64,000 nt of DNA, taken from the NCBI GenBank assembly GCA_902550485.1, contig CACCZQ010000002.1:62001-126000 (forward strand), given 5' to 3'. The translations under genes and the position numbers were made by a program. Under the pieces are notes generated by a model. The model saw only the letters and a program-made list of their open reading frames with translations, searched no databases and had not been told where the DNA came from. Every line of letters begins with the position of its first letter. Positions within the stretch are counted from its first letter, which is position 1. Shown here one piece after another: positions 50,544 to 61,503 of the stretch. Origin of the DNA: an uncultured Prochlorococcus sp. (GTDB taxonomy: Bacteria > Cyanobacteriota > Cyanobacteriia > PCC-6307 > Cyanobiaceae).

Positions 50544-52249
50544 AGTAAAAAGTACCTTTGAGCCATTGGGACTTCATCAAGTGGTTCACAGGTAAGAAGT
50601 TCTCCATCGGAAAAAACTTCATATGTTTGAGGATCAACTGAAATATTTGGCAGTTTAGAATTGAGTTTTAAGTATGATTTATTAATATTTCTAGTATTTT
50701 CTACGGCGATACATTTTTTTTGTAAGCCTAATTTATTTGGAATATTTTGATCAATTGAATTTTTACTTAAAAAGGTAAAAGAACTTTTAATTAGAGATTG
50801 GCCGAAACTTGCAAACATAGGTCGACCATGAACGGGGCCTGGAGTAGGAATTGAAGCATTTGCATCACCCATTTGGGACCAAACTATAGATCCTCCTTTA
50901 ACAACTAATTCAGGCTTTACACCAAAAAAGGAAGGTTTCCACAAAGCCAAATCTGCAATTTTACCCTTTTCTATAGACCCAACATATTTATCAATACCAT
51001 GAGCTATTGCAGGATTAATTGTGACTTTAGAAATATATCTCTTTACTCTGTAATTATCGTTTCTATCAGAATCCTGTGATAGCGGCCCCCTTTGGACTTT
51101 CATTTTATGAGCGGTTTGAAAAGTTCTGGTAATTACTTCACCAACTCTTCCCATAGCTTGAGAATCACTAGCAATAATTGAAAAGGCACCTATATCATGC
51201 AATATATCTTCAGCTGCAATAGTCTCTCTTCTGATCCTTGATTCAGCAAATGCAATATCCTCTGGGATTTTAGAATCTAAATGATGACAAACCATTAACA
51301 TGTCAAGATGTTCTTCTAATGTGTTCCTAGTATAGGGTCTTGTTGGATTAGTACTACTTGGAAGAACATTTTTTTCTCCACAAATTTTTATAATGTCTGG
51401 TGCATGACCTCCACCAGCGCCTTCAGTATGAAAAGTATGAATAGTTCTTCCTGCGATAGCCTTGATAGTATCTTCAACAAACCCTGCCTCATTCAAAGTA
51501 TCAGTATGAATACATACTTGTACGTCAAAATTATCTGCAACATTAAGACAAGAATTTATTGTAGAGGGAGTCGTTCCCCAATCCTCATGAAGCTTCAATC
51601 CACATGCTCCAGCTTCAACCTGATCAATAAGATTGCTCTCGTTTGTTGAGTTTCCTTTTCCAAAAAAACCTAAATTCATGGGAAATGCTTCTGCAGATTG
51701 AAGCATTCTTGAAATATGAAAAGAACCCGGCGTACAAGTAGTGGCATTTGTGCCAGTTGCAGGCCCAGTTCCTCCTCCCAGCATGGTTGTAATTCCCGAG
51801 GCTAATGCTGTCTCAATTTGTTGGGGACATATAAAATGAATATGTGTATCTATTGAACCTGCAGTAAGAATATGCCCCTCACCTGCTATTACTTCTGTTG
51901 ATGCACCAATAACAATATCGACATTATCCTGAATATCAGGATTACCAGCCTTACCAATTTCAAAAATCATTCCATCTTTTATCCCTACATCAGCCTTAAT
52001 TATTCCCCACCAATCTACGATCAAAGCATTTGTTATTACAGTATCTACAGCTCCATCAACTCTTCTTACTTGAGACTGTCCCATTCCATCTCGAATAACT
52101 TTACCTCCACCGAATTTAACTTCATCTCCGTAAGTAGTTAAATCATTTTCCACTTCTATAAAAAGTTCAGTATCGGCAAGCCTTACTCTATCTCCGGTAG
52201 TGGGTCCGTAAGTTTGCGCATAAGTATTTTTGTCAATTTTATAGGACAT
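50540..52249 (-). CDS. ureC: Urease alpha subunit
   Basis: [48 protein letters not shown]. Confidence 0.98.
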   Translation of the reverse strand: MSYKIDKNTYAQTYGPTTGDRVRLADTELFIEVENDLTTYGDEVKFGGGKVIRDGMGQSQVRRVDGAVDTVITNALIVDWWGIIKADVGIKDGMIFEIGKAGNPDIQDNVDIVIGASTEVIAGEGHILTAGSIDTHIHFICPQQIETALASGITTMLGGGTGPATGTNATTCTPGSFHISRMLQSAEAFPMNLGFFGKGNSTNESNLIDQVEAGACGLKLHEDWGTTPSTINSCLNVADNFDVQVCIHTDTLNEAGFVEDTIKAIAGRTIHTFHTEGAGGGHAPDIIKICGEKNVLPSSTNPTRPYTRNTLEEHLDMLMVCHHLDSKIPEDIAFAESRIRRETIAAEDILHDIGAFSIIASDSQAMGRVGEVITRTFQTAHKMKVQRGPLSQDSDRNDNYRVKRYISKVTINPAIAHGIDKYVGSIEKGKIADLALWKPSFFGVKPELVVKGGSIVWSQMGDANASIPTPGPVHGRPMFASFGQSLIKSSFTFLSKNSIDQNIPNKLGLQKKCIAVENTRNINKSYLKLNSKLPNISVDPQTYEVFSDGELLTCEPLDEVPMAQRYFLL

Positions 52250-52253
52250 GATT

Positions 52254-52574
52254 TTAAGTATCTAAAGAACCGTTGACTAATGAATTAAAACCATTTGCAA
52301 TTCTTAACCCTGTATATGGAACTAATTTGACATCAGTTGTATCTCCAGGTTCAAATCTAATTGCTGTTCCTGCAGGAATGTCAAGACGCATACCAAATGT
52401 TATTTCTCGATCAAAAATTAAAGCCTTATTAGCTTCAAAAAAATGATAATGAGATCCAATTTGCACAGGTCTATCTCCAGAATTAGAGACTTTAACTGTT
52501 TTAACTTCCTTGCCAAGATTTAATTCGATTTCACCTTGTTCAGGAATTATTTCGCCAGGAATTAAGTTACTCAT
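52254..52574 (-). CDS. ureB: Urease beta subunit
   Basis: [39 protein letters not shown]. Confidence 0.98.
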   Translation of the reverse strand: MSNLIPGEIIPEQGEIELNLGKEVKTVKVSNSGDRPVQIGSHYHFFEANKALIFDREITFGMRLDIPAGTAIRFEPGDTTDVKLVPYTGLRIANGFNSLVNGSLDT

Positions 52575-52576
52575 AA

Positions 52577-52879
52577 CTAGTTAATCGGATTGTGAATAGT
52601 AACTAATTTAGTCCCATCAGGAAAAACAGCTTCTATTTGAACTTCATCAACCATTTCAGGAATGCCCTCCATAACTTGTGATTTTGAAAGCCAGGTAGGT
52701 CCCTCTGACATTAATTGACTTACACTTTTTCCATCTCGAGCTCCTTCAAGAACTTGAAAACTCAAAAAAGCAATTGTTTCAGGATAATTAAGCTTAAGAC
52801 CTCGACTAAGCCTTCTTTCAGCTAAGAGTGCAGCAGAAAAAATCAGTAATTTATCCTTTTCTTGAGGTGAAAGATGCAT
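52577..52879 (-). CDS. ureA: Urease gamma subunit
   Basis: [34 protein letters not shown]. Confidence 0.98.
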   Translation of the reverse strand: MHLSPQEKDKLLIFSAALLAERRLSRGLKLNYPETIAFLSFQVLEGARDGKSVSQLMSEGPTWLSKSQVMEGIPEMVDEVQIEAVFPDGTKLVTIHNPIN

Positions 52880-52929
52880 AATAAAAAATTAATCTATAAA
52901 TTCTTAAAAAAGGTTCTTTCTGAACATAA

Positions 52930-53832
52930 TTAATAATTCATAGAATCTTGTAAAGGCCATACTCCTTGATATTTTGGCTCACAAAATCCACAAACAGATC
53001 TAATTTGTTTCCAAATACAAAAAAAACATTTCCTAGCTTCTTGAGAGGAACTACCTAGAAATCGTACAGAGATTCCATTTTCAAGAATCCCAATAGATAA
53101 ATTATTATCAGTTTCATTGAAAATCTTTTTTATATTTCCCACAAGATTATTTATTTTTGTCTTGGAAAAATCTTTTTCGCAAATCCAAATTAAGGATCCA
53201 AAAACAGGCATGTAATCCATACCAGATTTAGCCACATAACTTGCCTTGGATAATTCAATTTGATCAACATATTCCCAATCATCATATAAATCATTATTTC
53301 TCATAATTTCTAATTTAGACCTAAAAACTCCACTTTCAATAGATTCTCGGGAAGAAGATCTTCCAAGTCTTATTAAATCAGTGAATAAAAAACTTGAAGT
53401 CTCTGAAATACATATTTTAAACATTTGATCAAATAAACCATTTGCAAAGATAATTGTTTCTTGAGGAAGATATTCCAAATGAGAATTTTCAAGAATGTTC
53501 ATGATATTATTTTGCTTTGAAAAAATTCCTTTTGGATTAACTTTAGATCTTCCAACTGATCCATACACTTTTTGAGCTGAAGAAGTAGTCAACAAAACCT
53601 TAGAGTTTTTTTCAAGATTTACTTCAAACTTAAGTAAATCTCCTCCAACCAATCCTCCTGCAGTATGAAGCACAGGTAAGATGCATCTGCCTTCTTCATC
53701 ATGAGTAGCCTTTATTAACTTATAAGGAGAAGTTGATTTGGATTCAAAGATTGTTTTATCAACATTCCCTAAACTTGCTTTATTATTATAAAAATTTAAG
53801 AAACAATTACCTTCCCATGAAGTTTTAATCAT
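52930..53832 (-). CDS. ureD: Urease accessory protein UreD
   Basis: [41 protein letters not shown]. Confidence 0.95.
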   Translation of the reverse strand: MIKTSWEGNCFLNFYNNKASLGNVDKTIFESKSTSPYKLIKATHDEEGRCILPVLHTAGGLVGGDLLKFEVNLEKNSKVLLTTSSAQKVYGSVGRSKVNPKGIFSKQNNIMNILENSHLEYLPQETIIFANGLFDQMFKICISETSSFLFTDLIRLGRSSSRESIESGVFRSKLEIMRNNDLYDDWEYVDQIELSKASYVAKSGMDYMPVFGSLIWICEKDFSKTKINNLVGNIKKIFNETDNNLSIGILENGISVRFLGSSSQEARKCFFCIWKQIRSVCGFCEPKYQGVWPLQDSMNY

Positions 53833-53877
53833 AAATTGTTTTCTTTAATTACTAAATTAAAGTAACCAAAAATTTTG

Positions 53878-54330
53878 ATGTTGAAAATGAATAAACAAAT
53901 AGTTGTAACTGATTGGATTGAGGGAAAACCTAAATTAGGTGAATTTTTAAAACTTACATTAAGTTCGGATGAAAGAAGAATTTTACGAGGGAAAAGATTA
54001 ACTGATTGTGATCAAGAAATAATTTTACAATTACCTAGAAAGGGGAAATTAAATGATGGAGATTTTCTTCTAACTGATAAGTCCAATTTTTATATAGAGA
54101 TAATTGCCAAAACAGAAGATGTAATTGAAATAAGTTCAAACTCCAAAATTGAACTTATTAAAACTGCTTATCATTTAGGAAATAGACACGTAGAAGTAGA
54201 AATTAAAGAAAACACTCTCCTAACAAAAAGTGATCACGTTATTGTAAATATGCTTAAAAATTTTAATGTTGATATCGTAAATACACAGAAAAAATTTTTT
54301 CCTGAAAGAGGTGCCCATAATCATGAGTAA
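53878..54330 (+). CDS. ureE: Urease accessory protein UreE (ORF track starts at TTG 53875)
   Basis: TAYHLGNRHVEVEI, C-terminal FPERGAHNHE. Confidence 0.92.
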   Translation: MLKMNKQIVVTDWIEGKPKLGEFLKLTLSSDERRILRGKRLTDCDQEIILQLPRKGKLNDGDFLLTDKSNFYIEIIAKTEDVIEISSNSKIELIKTAYHLGNRHVEVEIKENTLLTKSDHVIVNMLKNFNVDIVNTQKKFFPERGAHNHE

Positions 54331-55009
54331 AAGCCACTTGTTAAAATATCTATTGATAAGCCCTAATTTACCAGTAGGAGGGTTTTGTTATTCGGAGGGA
54401 TTGGAGAGTTACCTAAATACTAAAGATTTAAAAGACTCAAATTCAGTAAAAGAATTAATCGTAAATGAACTAAAAATTGGCCAGATCAGACTAGATGCAA
54501 AACTTTTACTAGATTTTTTTGATATTTTTAATGAATTAAAACATCGTAATGCATTAAAAAGTAATTTGCGAAAGCTATTAAGTTTGGATAAGTGGATCCT
54601 CTCATCGAAGGACTCTATCGAAATGAGAGATCAACAAACTCAAATGGCAAAATCTCTCTTTGATTTAATCAAAGAATTGGGATTTGAATACAAATATGCA
54701 AATAGCAAAAAAAGCTCTTGGCCATTAGCGTGGAGTTGGGCTTGTTATTGTTTTGAAATTGAAAAGTTAGAAATGGTTGAGAATTTTTTATACGCTTGGA
54801 GTGCCAACCAAATAAGTGCGGCACTAAGGATTATTCCTATTGGTTCAACGAAAGCACAATTAATTCAGAGAGATCTATTAGAAATAATTTCAAAAGTTTC
54901 TAAAGAAATTATGGACAAAGAAATTGATGACATCTATTTTGGCAATGTAGGTTTAGGTATGGCACAACAAAATCATAATGACCTTTATACAAAACTTTTT
55001 AGAAATTAA
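54323..55009 (+). CDS. ureF: Urease accessory protein UreF (ORF track starts at 54311)
   Basis: LLISPNLPVGGFCYSEGLESY; AWSANQISAALRIIPIGSTKAQ. Confidence 0.94.
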   Translation: MSKSHLLKYLLISPNLPVGGFCYSEGLESYLNTKDLKDSNSVKELIVNELKIGQIRLDAKLLLDFFDIFNELKHRNALKSNLRKLLSLDKWILSSKDSIEMRDQQTQMAKSLFDLIKELGFEYKYANSKKSSWPLAWSWACYCFEIEKLEMVENFLYAWSANQISAALRIIPIGSTKAQLIQRDLLEIISKVSKEIMDKEIDDIYFGNVGLGMAQQNHNDLYTKLFRN

Positions 55010-55012
55010 TTT

Positions 55013-55624
55013 ATGAGCAGTAAATTGAGAGTAGGAGTTGCTGGACCTGTAGGATCAGGAAAAACTGCATTAGTAGGGACTTTATGTTTAAGCTTGAAAA
55101 AAAATTATGAGATCGCAGTTGTTACCAATGATATCTACACCAAAGAAGATGCTAACTTTCTTATAAATAAAAAAGTTTTAGAGGAAGGAAGGATTATTGG
55201 TGTAGAAACGGGAGGTTGTCCTCATACAGCGATAAGAGAGGATTGTTCTTTAAATAAGAATGCAGTATTAGATTTAGAAAATAAATATAATCCTCTAGAT
55301 TTTGTTTTTGTAGAAAGTGGAGGTGATAATTTAGCATCAAGTTTTAGTCCAGAACTTGTAGATTTATCAATTTATGTAATTGATGTATCTGCAGGAGACA
55401 AAATTCCAAGAAAAGGAGGACCAGGAATAACAAGGTCAGATTTATTATTAATAAACAAAATTGACTTAGCAGATATGGTTGGTGCAGATTTAAATATTAT
55501 GAAAAACGATACGGATTTTATGAGAAAAGGGAAACCTTGGTTTTTTACCAACCTAAGTAGCGGCATAGGAGTTGAAGCAATAACTCGATTTTTAGAATCA
55601 CATATACCCAGCAATCGAAACTAG
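55013..55624 (+). CDS. ureG: Urease accessory GTPase UreG
   Basis: [44 protein letters not shown]. Confidence 0.98.
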   Translation: MSSKLRVGVAGPVGSGKTALVGTLCLSLKKNYEIAVVTNDIYTKEDANFLINKKVLEEGRIIGVETGGCPHTAIREDCSLNKNAVLDLENKYNPLDFVFVESGGDNLASSFSPELVDLSIYVIDVSAGDKIPRKGGPGITRSDLLLINKIDLADMVGADLNIMKNDTDFMRKGKPWFFTNLSSGIGVEAITRFLESHIPSNRN

Positions 55625-55662
55625 AAAAATGTTCACATCTAATATATTGGATTCAACAAAAA

Positions 55663-55704
55663 GTTACGTACGATACAAAACTAATCCTCACTCGTTAATA
55701 ACTT
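55663..55704 (+). promoter_or_regulatory. Putative NtcA-activated promoter of urtA: GTTACGTACGATAC - 22 nt - TAACTT
   Basis: GTN10AC-N22-TAN3T architecture, same as upstream of glnA. Confidence 0.75.
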
Positions 55705-55752
55705 TTAACTTATCCCCCTAATGAGGGTCAATTACTTAATTTATCCTAATTC

Positions 55753-57030
55753 ATGAGAATTTCAAGGCGTATTTTGGCAGGATTAGCTACTGCCTCACTT
55801 GCGGTCACAGCTACTTCATGTGGTGGAGGTGGAACCTCCGGAAGTTTCGATGACACAGTAACTGTTGGTATTTTGCATTCGTTATCTGGAACAATGGCAA
55901 TTTCTGAATCAACACTTGTTGATACTGAAAAAATGGCTATTGAAGAGATAAATGCTGCTGGTGGTGTAAAAGTTGGCGGTAAAAGCTACAAAATAGAATA
56001 CATAGTTGAAGATGGTGCATCTGATTGGCCAACTTTTGCTGAAAAATCTAAGAAACTTATAGACCAAGACGGAGTTCCTGTCGTATTTGGTGGTTGGACA
56101 TCTGCAAGTAGAAAAGCAATGTTACCAGTCTACGAATCAAAGGATGCTTTCCTTTACTACCCAATTCAATATGAAGCTCAGGAATGTTCTAACAACATTT
56201 TCTATACAGGAGCCACACCAAACCAACAGTCAGAACCTGCTACAGATTTCATGTATAAGCGTTCTCCCGCAGCTGGTGGAGATTTCTTCCTTGTTGGTTC
56301 TGACTATGTTTTCCCGAGAACTTCAAACACAATTACAAAAGCTCAGGTAAAACAGTTAGGTGGTACAGTTGTTGGAGAAGATTACCTCCCATTAGGAAAT
56401 ACTGAAGTTGCTCCAATTATCTCAAAAATCAAAAAAGCGCTTCCTGAAGGTGGAATAATCATTAATACACTTAATGGTGACCAAAACGTTGCATTCTTCA
56501 AACAGATTCAAGATGCGGGTATCACACCTTCCAGTGGCTACTACGTAATGAACTATTCAATTGCTGAAGAAGAGATTAGTACAATTGGGCCTGAGTTCCT
56601 TGAAGGTCACTACGGCGCTTGGAACTACATGATGTCAATTGATACTCCTGCATCTAAGAAATTTGCAGAAAATTTCAAGAAAAGATGGGGAGCTGATCGT
56701 GTTGTAGCTGACCCTCAAGAATCTGCATATAACATGGTTTACTTATGGAAACAGGCAGTTGAAGATGCTGGAACATTCGACGATAACGCAGTAAGGGAAG
56801 CCCTAGTTGGTCAAAAGTTTGATGCCCCACAAGGTCCAGTTGAAGTTATGCCTAATCACCACTTATCTCAAACAGTAAGAATTGGTCAGATTAATGCAGA
56901 GGGTGGATTTACAATTCTTGAAGAGACAGGAGTTGTTCTTCCTCAAGCATGGAACCAAAAGCATCCAAGTTCAAAAGGATTTGCATGTGATTGGACAGAT
57001 CCTTCAAAAGGAGAAAAGTATAAGCTTTAA
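55753..57030 (+). CDS. urtA: Urea ABC transporter substrate-binding protein
   Basis: Lipoprotein-like SLAVTATSCGGGG; VGILHSLSGTMAISESTLVDTEKMAIEEINAAGG. Confidence 0.97.
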   Translation: MRISRRILAGLATASLAVTATSCGGGGTSGSFDDTVTVGILHSLSGTMAISESTLVDTEKMAIEEINAAGGVKVGGKSYKIEYIVEDGASDWPTFAEKSKKLIDQDGVPVVFGGWTSASRKAMLPVYESKDAFLYYPIQYEAQECSNNIFYTGATPNQQSEPATDFMYKRSPAAGGDFFLVGSDYVFPRTSNTITKAQVKQLGGTVVGEDYLPLGNTEVAPIISKIKKALPEGGIIINTLNGDQNVAFFKQIQDAGITPSSGYYVMNYSIAEEEISTIGPEFLEGHYGAWNYMMSIDTPASKKFAENFKKRWGADRVVADPQESAYNMVYLWKQAVEDAGTFDDNAVREALVGQKFDAPQGPVEVMPNHHLSQTVRIGQINAEGGFTILEETGVVLPQAWNQKHPSSKGFACDWTDPSKGEKYKL

Positions 57031-57051
57031 TTTAATTAAAACCTATACTTC

Positions 57052-57085
57052 AAAATAAAAGGAGGTTAACACCTCCTTTTATTTT
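57052..57085 (+). terminator. Terminator-like hairpin between urtA and urtB
   Basis: AAAATAAAAGGAGGT-TAAC-ACCTCCTTTTATTTT, perfect 15-bp arms. Confidence 0.85.
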
Positions 57086-57114
57086 ATATAATCAAATATT
57101 TTCTTTTTTTTAAA

Positions 57115-58269
57115 TTGGAGTTACTTCTCGATAGTCTTTTTAATGGTGTTGCAATAGGATCTGTACTACTTGTTGCTGCATTAGGTTTGGCAATTGTTTT
57201 TGGTCTTATGGGTGTTATTAATCTTGCCCATGGAGAACTTATGATGCTCGGGGCATACACAACATACGTTACACAATTAATTTTCAAATTACCTATATTG
57301 AAACCCTTCTACAATTCATACATAATAGTTTCAATTTTCCTTGCATTTATTGTTAGTGGAGTTGTAGGTATACTCCTGGAAAAAACAATAATAAGAAAGC
57401 TTTATGGAAGTCCACTAGAGACACTCTTAGCAACATGGGGCGTAAGCTTAATTCTTCAACAATTTGTCAGGAGTGTACCTTTGGCTTATGGGACTGGTCT
57501 AGTTATAAGTCTGATAATTGGTTTATTTTTACCAACAACGTTTCCTTCAAAAATAAAGGAATCAATAAATTTCAAATATTTTAAATTTAGTTCTTGGATA
57601 TTTGCTGCTTTAACTGGGGTCATAACTAGTAGCGTAATCTCATCCTCTATCAGCAAAATTAGTAGAGCAAGCGCTAGAAATGTTGATGTAACAGCACCCT
57701 TATGGATGAGAGGTCAAGTAGAAATTATTGGCACTGCATTTCCTAAAACAAGACTAATGATAATTGTCATTACCCTAATCTCTGTAATAGCAATAACATT
57801 ATTTCTCAATCAAAGTGCTTGGGGGATGCGTATAAGAGCAGTTACTCAGAACCGACAAATGAGTGATTGCCTTGGTATATCCACAGAAAAAGTGGATATA
57901 ATCACTTTTGGAATTGGATCTGGCTTAGCAGGAGTTGCTGGGGTAGCAGTATCTCTTTTAGGTTCTGTAGGACCAAATGTTGGCGGAAACTATATAGTTG
58001 GTTGTTTTATGGTTGTAGTGCTAGGTGGAGTAGGAAATTTATTAGGAACAGTACTTGCTTCATTTGGAATAGGTATAATGACTGATTTAATTGGAGCTGG
58101 AAGGCTCTTATCAATATGGCCAGATATGCCTTTACCTTTATCAAACACAATTAACTTTTTTGCGACCACAAGTATGGCAAGAGTAATGATATTTGCACTA
58201 ATTGTTATATTCCTACAATTTAAACCTACAGGTTTATTTCCTCAAAAAGGAAGGATGGTTGAAAACTAA
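57115..58269 (+). CDS. urtB: Urea ABC transporter permease UrtB (TTG start)
   Basis: LFNGVAIGSVLLVAALGLAIVFGLMGVINLAHGELMMLGAY. Confidence 0.95.
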   Translation: MELLLDSLFNGVAIGSVLLVAALGLAIVFGLMGVINLAHGELMMLGAYTTYVTQLIFKLPILKPFYNSYIIVSIFLAFIVSGVVGILLEKTIIRKLYGSPLETLLATWGVSLILQQFVRSVPLAYGTGLVISLIIGLFLPTTFPSKIKESINFKYFKFSSWIFAALTGVITSSVISSSISKISRASARNVDVTAPLWMRGQVEIIGTAFPKTRLMIIVITLISVIAITLFLNQSAWGMRIRAVTQNRQMSDCLGISTEKVDIITFGIGSGLAGVAGVAVSLLGSVGPNVGGNYIVGCFMVVVLGGVGNLLGTVLASFGIGIMTDLIGAGRLLSIWPDMPLPLSNTINFFATTSMARVMIFALIVIFLQFKPTGLFPQKGRMVEN

Positions 58270-59393
58270 TGTCCTTAAGTAAAATTAAATTTGATAAAAA
58301 AATAGTATTGTCATTTTGGATAATATTAATAGCTTTAATCATTGCAGCACCAACTCTACTCCCTGTATTTAGACTAAACCTTCTAGGCAGATACTTATCC
58401 TTATCCATAGTTGCACTTGGTGTTGATCTTATCTGGGGATATACAGGTTTATTAAGTCTTGGACAAGGAATATTTTTTGCATTAGGTGGATATTGTGCAG
58501 CAATGTATTTGCAAATAACCAGCTCCTCTGAATTTCCAAATAATATACCTGAATTTTTTGCTTTATATGGTGTTGAAAAATTACCTTTTTTCTGGGAACC
58601 GTTTAGATCGCCTGTTTTTACTTTCTTCGCTATCTGGATAATTCCAGCATTGGTTGCTGGTTTAATTGGATTTCTTGTTTTCAGGAATAGAATCAAAGGA
58701 GTTTATTTTTCTATACTTACGCAAGCTTCTCTTCTTGTATTCTTTAACTTCTTTAATGGACAACAAAAACTTATAAATGGAACTAATGGATTAAAAACAG
58801 ATGTAACACAACTTTTTGGTCAGATGGTAGGTTCTGAGTCCATGCAAAGAATATTCTTTTGGATAACCGCCACACTAGTAATAGCAGCATGGTTTTTTGC
58901 AAAGTGGGTAGTTAAAGGAAGATTTGGAAATATTCTTATAGGAATACGAGATGATGAACCAAGAGTTAGGTTTACAGGATACAACCCAGTTATATTCAAG
59001 ACGATAATTTTTTCTATTGCTGGAGGTCTAGCAGGAATTTCAGGAGCTTTATATACCGTGCAGTCTGGAATAGTATCACCTCAATTTATGACAGTTCCCT
59101 TTTCTATAGAAATGGTTATATGGGTTGCGGTTGGAGGGAGAGGAACCTTATTGGGAGCGATACTAGGAGCAGTTTTCATAAATTATGCAAAAAGTCTTGT
59201 AAGTGAAGCATTACCTGCTAGCTGGATGTTTATTCAGGGAGGATTATTTATCTTAGTTGTAACAGCACTGCCAGAAGGTGTTCTGGGATGGATTCAAGGA
59301 GATGGTCCTAGGAATCTTCTTCAAAGATTTGGTTTAAAAAGAAAGATTGAAACCTATCCAAGCTTAGAAGTTAACAGTAAGGGAGGGGAATAA
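58269..59393 (+). CDS. urtC: Urea ABC transporter permease UrtC
   Basis: GVDLIWGYTGLLSLGQGIFFALGGYCAAMYL. Confidence 0.95.
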   Translation: MSLSKIKFDKKIVLSFWIILIALIIAAPTLLPVFRLNLLGRYLSLSIVALGVDLIWGYTGLLSLGQGIFFALGGYCAAMYLQITSSSEFPNNIPEFFALYGVEKLPFFWEPFRSPVFTFFAIWIIPALVAGLIGFLVFRNRIKGVYFSILTQASLLVFFNFFNGQQKLINGTNGLKTDVTQLFGQMVGSESMQRIFFWITATLVIAAWFFAKWVVKGRFGNILIGIRDDEPRVRFTGYNPVIFKTIIFSIAGGLAGISGALYTVQSGIVSPQFMTVPFSIEMVIWVAVGGRGTLLGAILGAVFINYAKSLVSEALPASWMFIQGGLFILVVTALPEGVLGWIQGDGPRNLLQRFGLKRKIETYPSLEVNSKGGE

Positions 59394-60142
59394 TGAATAA
59401 TAAAGATCTTCTAAATTTAATTGATATAACTGTTAGTTTCGAGGGTTTTTTAGCTCTTAACAAACTAAATTTAAATTTAAAGAAAGGAGAATTAAGAGCT
59501 GTAATAGGACCCAACGGCGCAGGTAAAACAACATTTCTTGATGTAATTACTGGAAAGGTTAAGCCAACAAAAGGTGAAGTAATTTTTAAAGGGAAATCTT
59601 TAGTAGGTAGAAAGGAGCATAAAATAGCCAGACTTGGAGTTGGAAGAAAGTTCCAAAGTCCAAGAATCTTTGAGAATCTGACAGTTAAAGAAAATCTTGA
59701 AATATCGGTAACAACTCCTAAAAGTCCTTTAAACCTTATAAATAAAAATATTAAGGATGAGCAACTTAATGAGATTGAACGTCTTATGAAGATTGTAAAT
59801 TTAGCTCAAAAAGTTGATTCTAAAGCTGGATCTTTATCACATGGCCAAAAACAATGGCTTGAGATAGCAATGTTAGTAGGACAGAAGCCAGATTTAATGT
59901 TAGTAGATGAACCTGTTGCTGGTTTAACTGATGAAGAAACTGATCTTACGGCTGATTTATTAAAATCTTTATCAGGAGAAAATACCGTAGTGGTTATAGA
60001 TCATGATATGGAATTTATAAGAAGACTTGATAGTAATGTTTCAGTATTAAATCAGGGAACAGTATTATGTGAAGGAACGATGGAAACCATACAAAAAGAC
60101 AAAAAAGTTATTGATGTTTATTTAGGAAGACCTGAGGCCTAG
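59393..60142 (+). CDS. urtD: Urea ABC transporter ATPase UrtD
   Basis: GPNGAGKTTFLDVITGKVKPTKGEV; LSHGQKQWLEIAMLV. Confidence 0.95.
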   Translation: MNNKDLLNLIDITVSFEGFLALNKLNLNLKKGELRAVIGPNGAGKTTFLDVITGKVKPTKGEVIFKGKSLVGRKEHKIARLGVGRKFQSPRIFENLTVKENLEISVTTPKSPLNLINKNIKDEQLNEIERLMKIVNLAQKVDSKAGSLSHGQKQWLEIAMLVGQKPDLMLVDEPVAGLTDEETDLTADLLKSLSGENTVVVIDHDMEFIRRLDSNVSVLNQGTVLCEGTMETIQKDKKVIDVYLGRPEA

Positions 60143-60144
60143 TT

Positions 60145-60867
60145 ATGGAGAATTTAATGGAGAATTTACTCGAAATAAAATCTTTAAATACTTATTATGG
60201 CGAGAGTCATATTCTTAGAGATGTAGATTTAAATGTTAAAGCAGGAGAAATGGTTTGTTTGATCGGAAGAAATGGAGTTGGCAAAACAACTTTATTGAAA
60301 TCACTTATTGGTTTATTAAAACAAAAAAAAGGCGATATTTATTTTACTGGCGAAAATATGAATAGAAAAGCACCTCATCAGAGGGCTAGGAAAGGAATGG
60401 CTTACGTTCCTCAAGGGAGAGAAATTATTCCATATCTATCAGTTGAAGAAAATCTTATGTTAGGAATGGAGTCTCTACCAGGTGGATTATCTAAGAACAA
60501 GAAAATAGATCCATTTATTTATGATCTCTTCCCAATCCTAAAAGATTTTCTTCAAAGGAAAGGAGGAGATCTTAGTGGAGGACAACAACAGCAATTAGCT
60601 ATTGCAAGAGCATTGCTGGGTAAACCTCAACTTCTATTACTTGACGAACCAACGGAAGGTATTCAGCCGAATATAGTTTTAGATATTGAAAATGCAATTA
60701 ACAAGATAATTAGAGAGACAGGAATTGGTGTTTTATTAGTTGAACAACATTTGCATTTTGTAAGACAAGCCAATAGATACTATGCGATGCAACGTGGGGG
60801 GATTGTTGCTAGCGGCAATACTAGTGAGTTGAGTCAGGCAGTAATAGATAAGTTCTTAAGTGTTTAA
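60145..60867 (+). CDS. urtE: Urea ABC transporter ATPase UrtE
   Basis: LNTYYGESHILRDV, GRNGVGKTTLLKSLIGLL, LSGGQQQQLAIARALL. Confidence 0.95.
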   Translation: MENLMENLLEIKSLNTYYGESHILRDVDLNVKAGEMVCLIGRNGVGKTTLLKSLIGLLKQKKGDIYFTGENMNRKAPHQRARKGMAYVPQGREIIPYLSVEENLMLGMESLPGGLSKNKKIDPFIYDLFPILKDFLQRKGGDLSGGQQQQLAIARALLGKPQLLLLDEPTEGIQPNIVLDIENAINKIIRETGIGVLLVEQHLHFVRQANRYYAMQRGGIVASGNTSELSQAVIDKFLSV

Positions 60868-60895
60868 ATAAATTACTTAAGATTACTAAAAACTT

Positions 60896-61078
60896 TTATT
60901 CATTTTCGCATCTTATAAGGTCTATACTATTTGGATGCTCATGTATATACTTATTAAATTCCATTGCTAGTGTTCTAGCCTCGTAAGCGTCAAAAGCATA
61001 AAAACAACTTTCTAATCTTATATTTTTAAAATCACGGTAATGTACTGTATATGGTTTCAACATATTATTTTTGTTCAT
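60896..61078 (-). CDS. Small hypothetical protein (start may be MLKPYTV...)
   Basis: ORF track; soluble, coding-like composition. Confidence 0.55.
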   Translation of the reverse strand: MNKNNMLKPYTVHYRDFKNIRLESCFYAFDAYEARTLAMEFNKYIHEHPNSIDLIRCENE

Positions 61079-61215
61079 TTTAATTTGCTAAAAAGCAATA
61101 ATTTCATATCTCAACCATGCATATGTTCATAAATTTAAAGTGCATGTTTTGTTGTTATCAAAATATATTGACTTAAATTTTGTATTAAAAGATACTTATT
61201 TAGAAAAAAATCAAT

Positions 61216-61323
61216 CTATTTTTTATTTTTAGAATCTTTCTTTTTACCTTCTATTAGGAAAACAAACTTCGATAAAATATAACCAAACAATGGAACCCAA
61301 AACTTTTCATAAAAAAATTTCAT
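61216..61323 (-). CDS. Hypothetical microprotein (35 aa; MKFFYEKFWVPLFGYILSKFVFLIEGKKKDSKNKK)
   Basis: Manual translation; TM helix with basic tail. Confidence 0.4.
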   Translation of the reverse strand: MKFFYEKFWVPLFGYILSKFVFLIEGKKKDSKNKK

Positions 61324-61329
61324 AAGAAA

Positions 61330-61503
61330 TTAAGCAGCTAATGATTCGTTATCTTCAATTTCAGTATTATTTATAAGCTTCAAATCTAAAGAATTAAATA
61401 AATGTTGCATAAGCAGAAAATCAAGTTCCCCTTTCAACAGATTAACATCGGATGAAAGTAGATCATCAACAAAATCATCAAAACTAGCTGAGAGAGGATT
61501 CAC
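61330..61503 (-). CDS. Small acidic hypothetical protein (57 aa, GTG start; MNPLSASFDDFVDDLLSSDVNLLKGELDFLLMQHLFNSLDLKLINNTEIEDNESLAA)
   Basis: Manual translation; protein-like composition, no family. Confidence 0.5.
   Translation of the reverse strand: MNPLSASFDDFVDDLLSSDVNLLKGELDFLLMQHLFNSLDLKLINNTEIEDNESLAA

Noticed and set aside
53843-53862. Inverted repeat CTTTAAT-tactaa-ATTAAAG between ureD and ureE
   Set aside because: Short, pure A/T-rich arms in an AT-rich gap are expected by chance; no GTN10AC box found there.
56087-56350. 87-aa plus-strand ORF inside urtA
   Set aside because: Out-of-frame overlap with a confident CDS.
58226-58696. 156-aa minus-strand ORF
   Set aside because: Antisense to urtC, a clear permease; likely shadow ORF.
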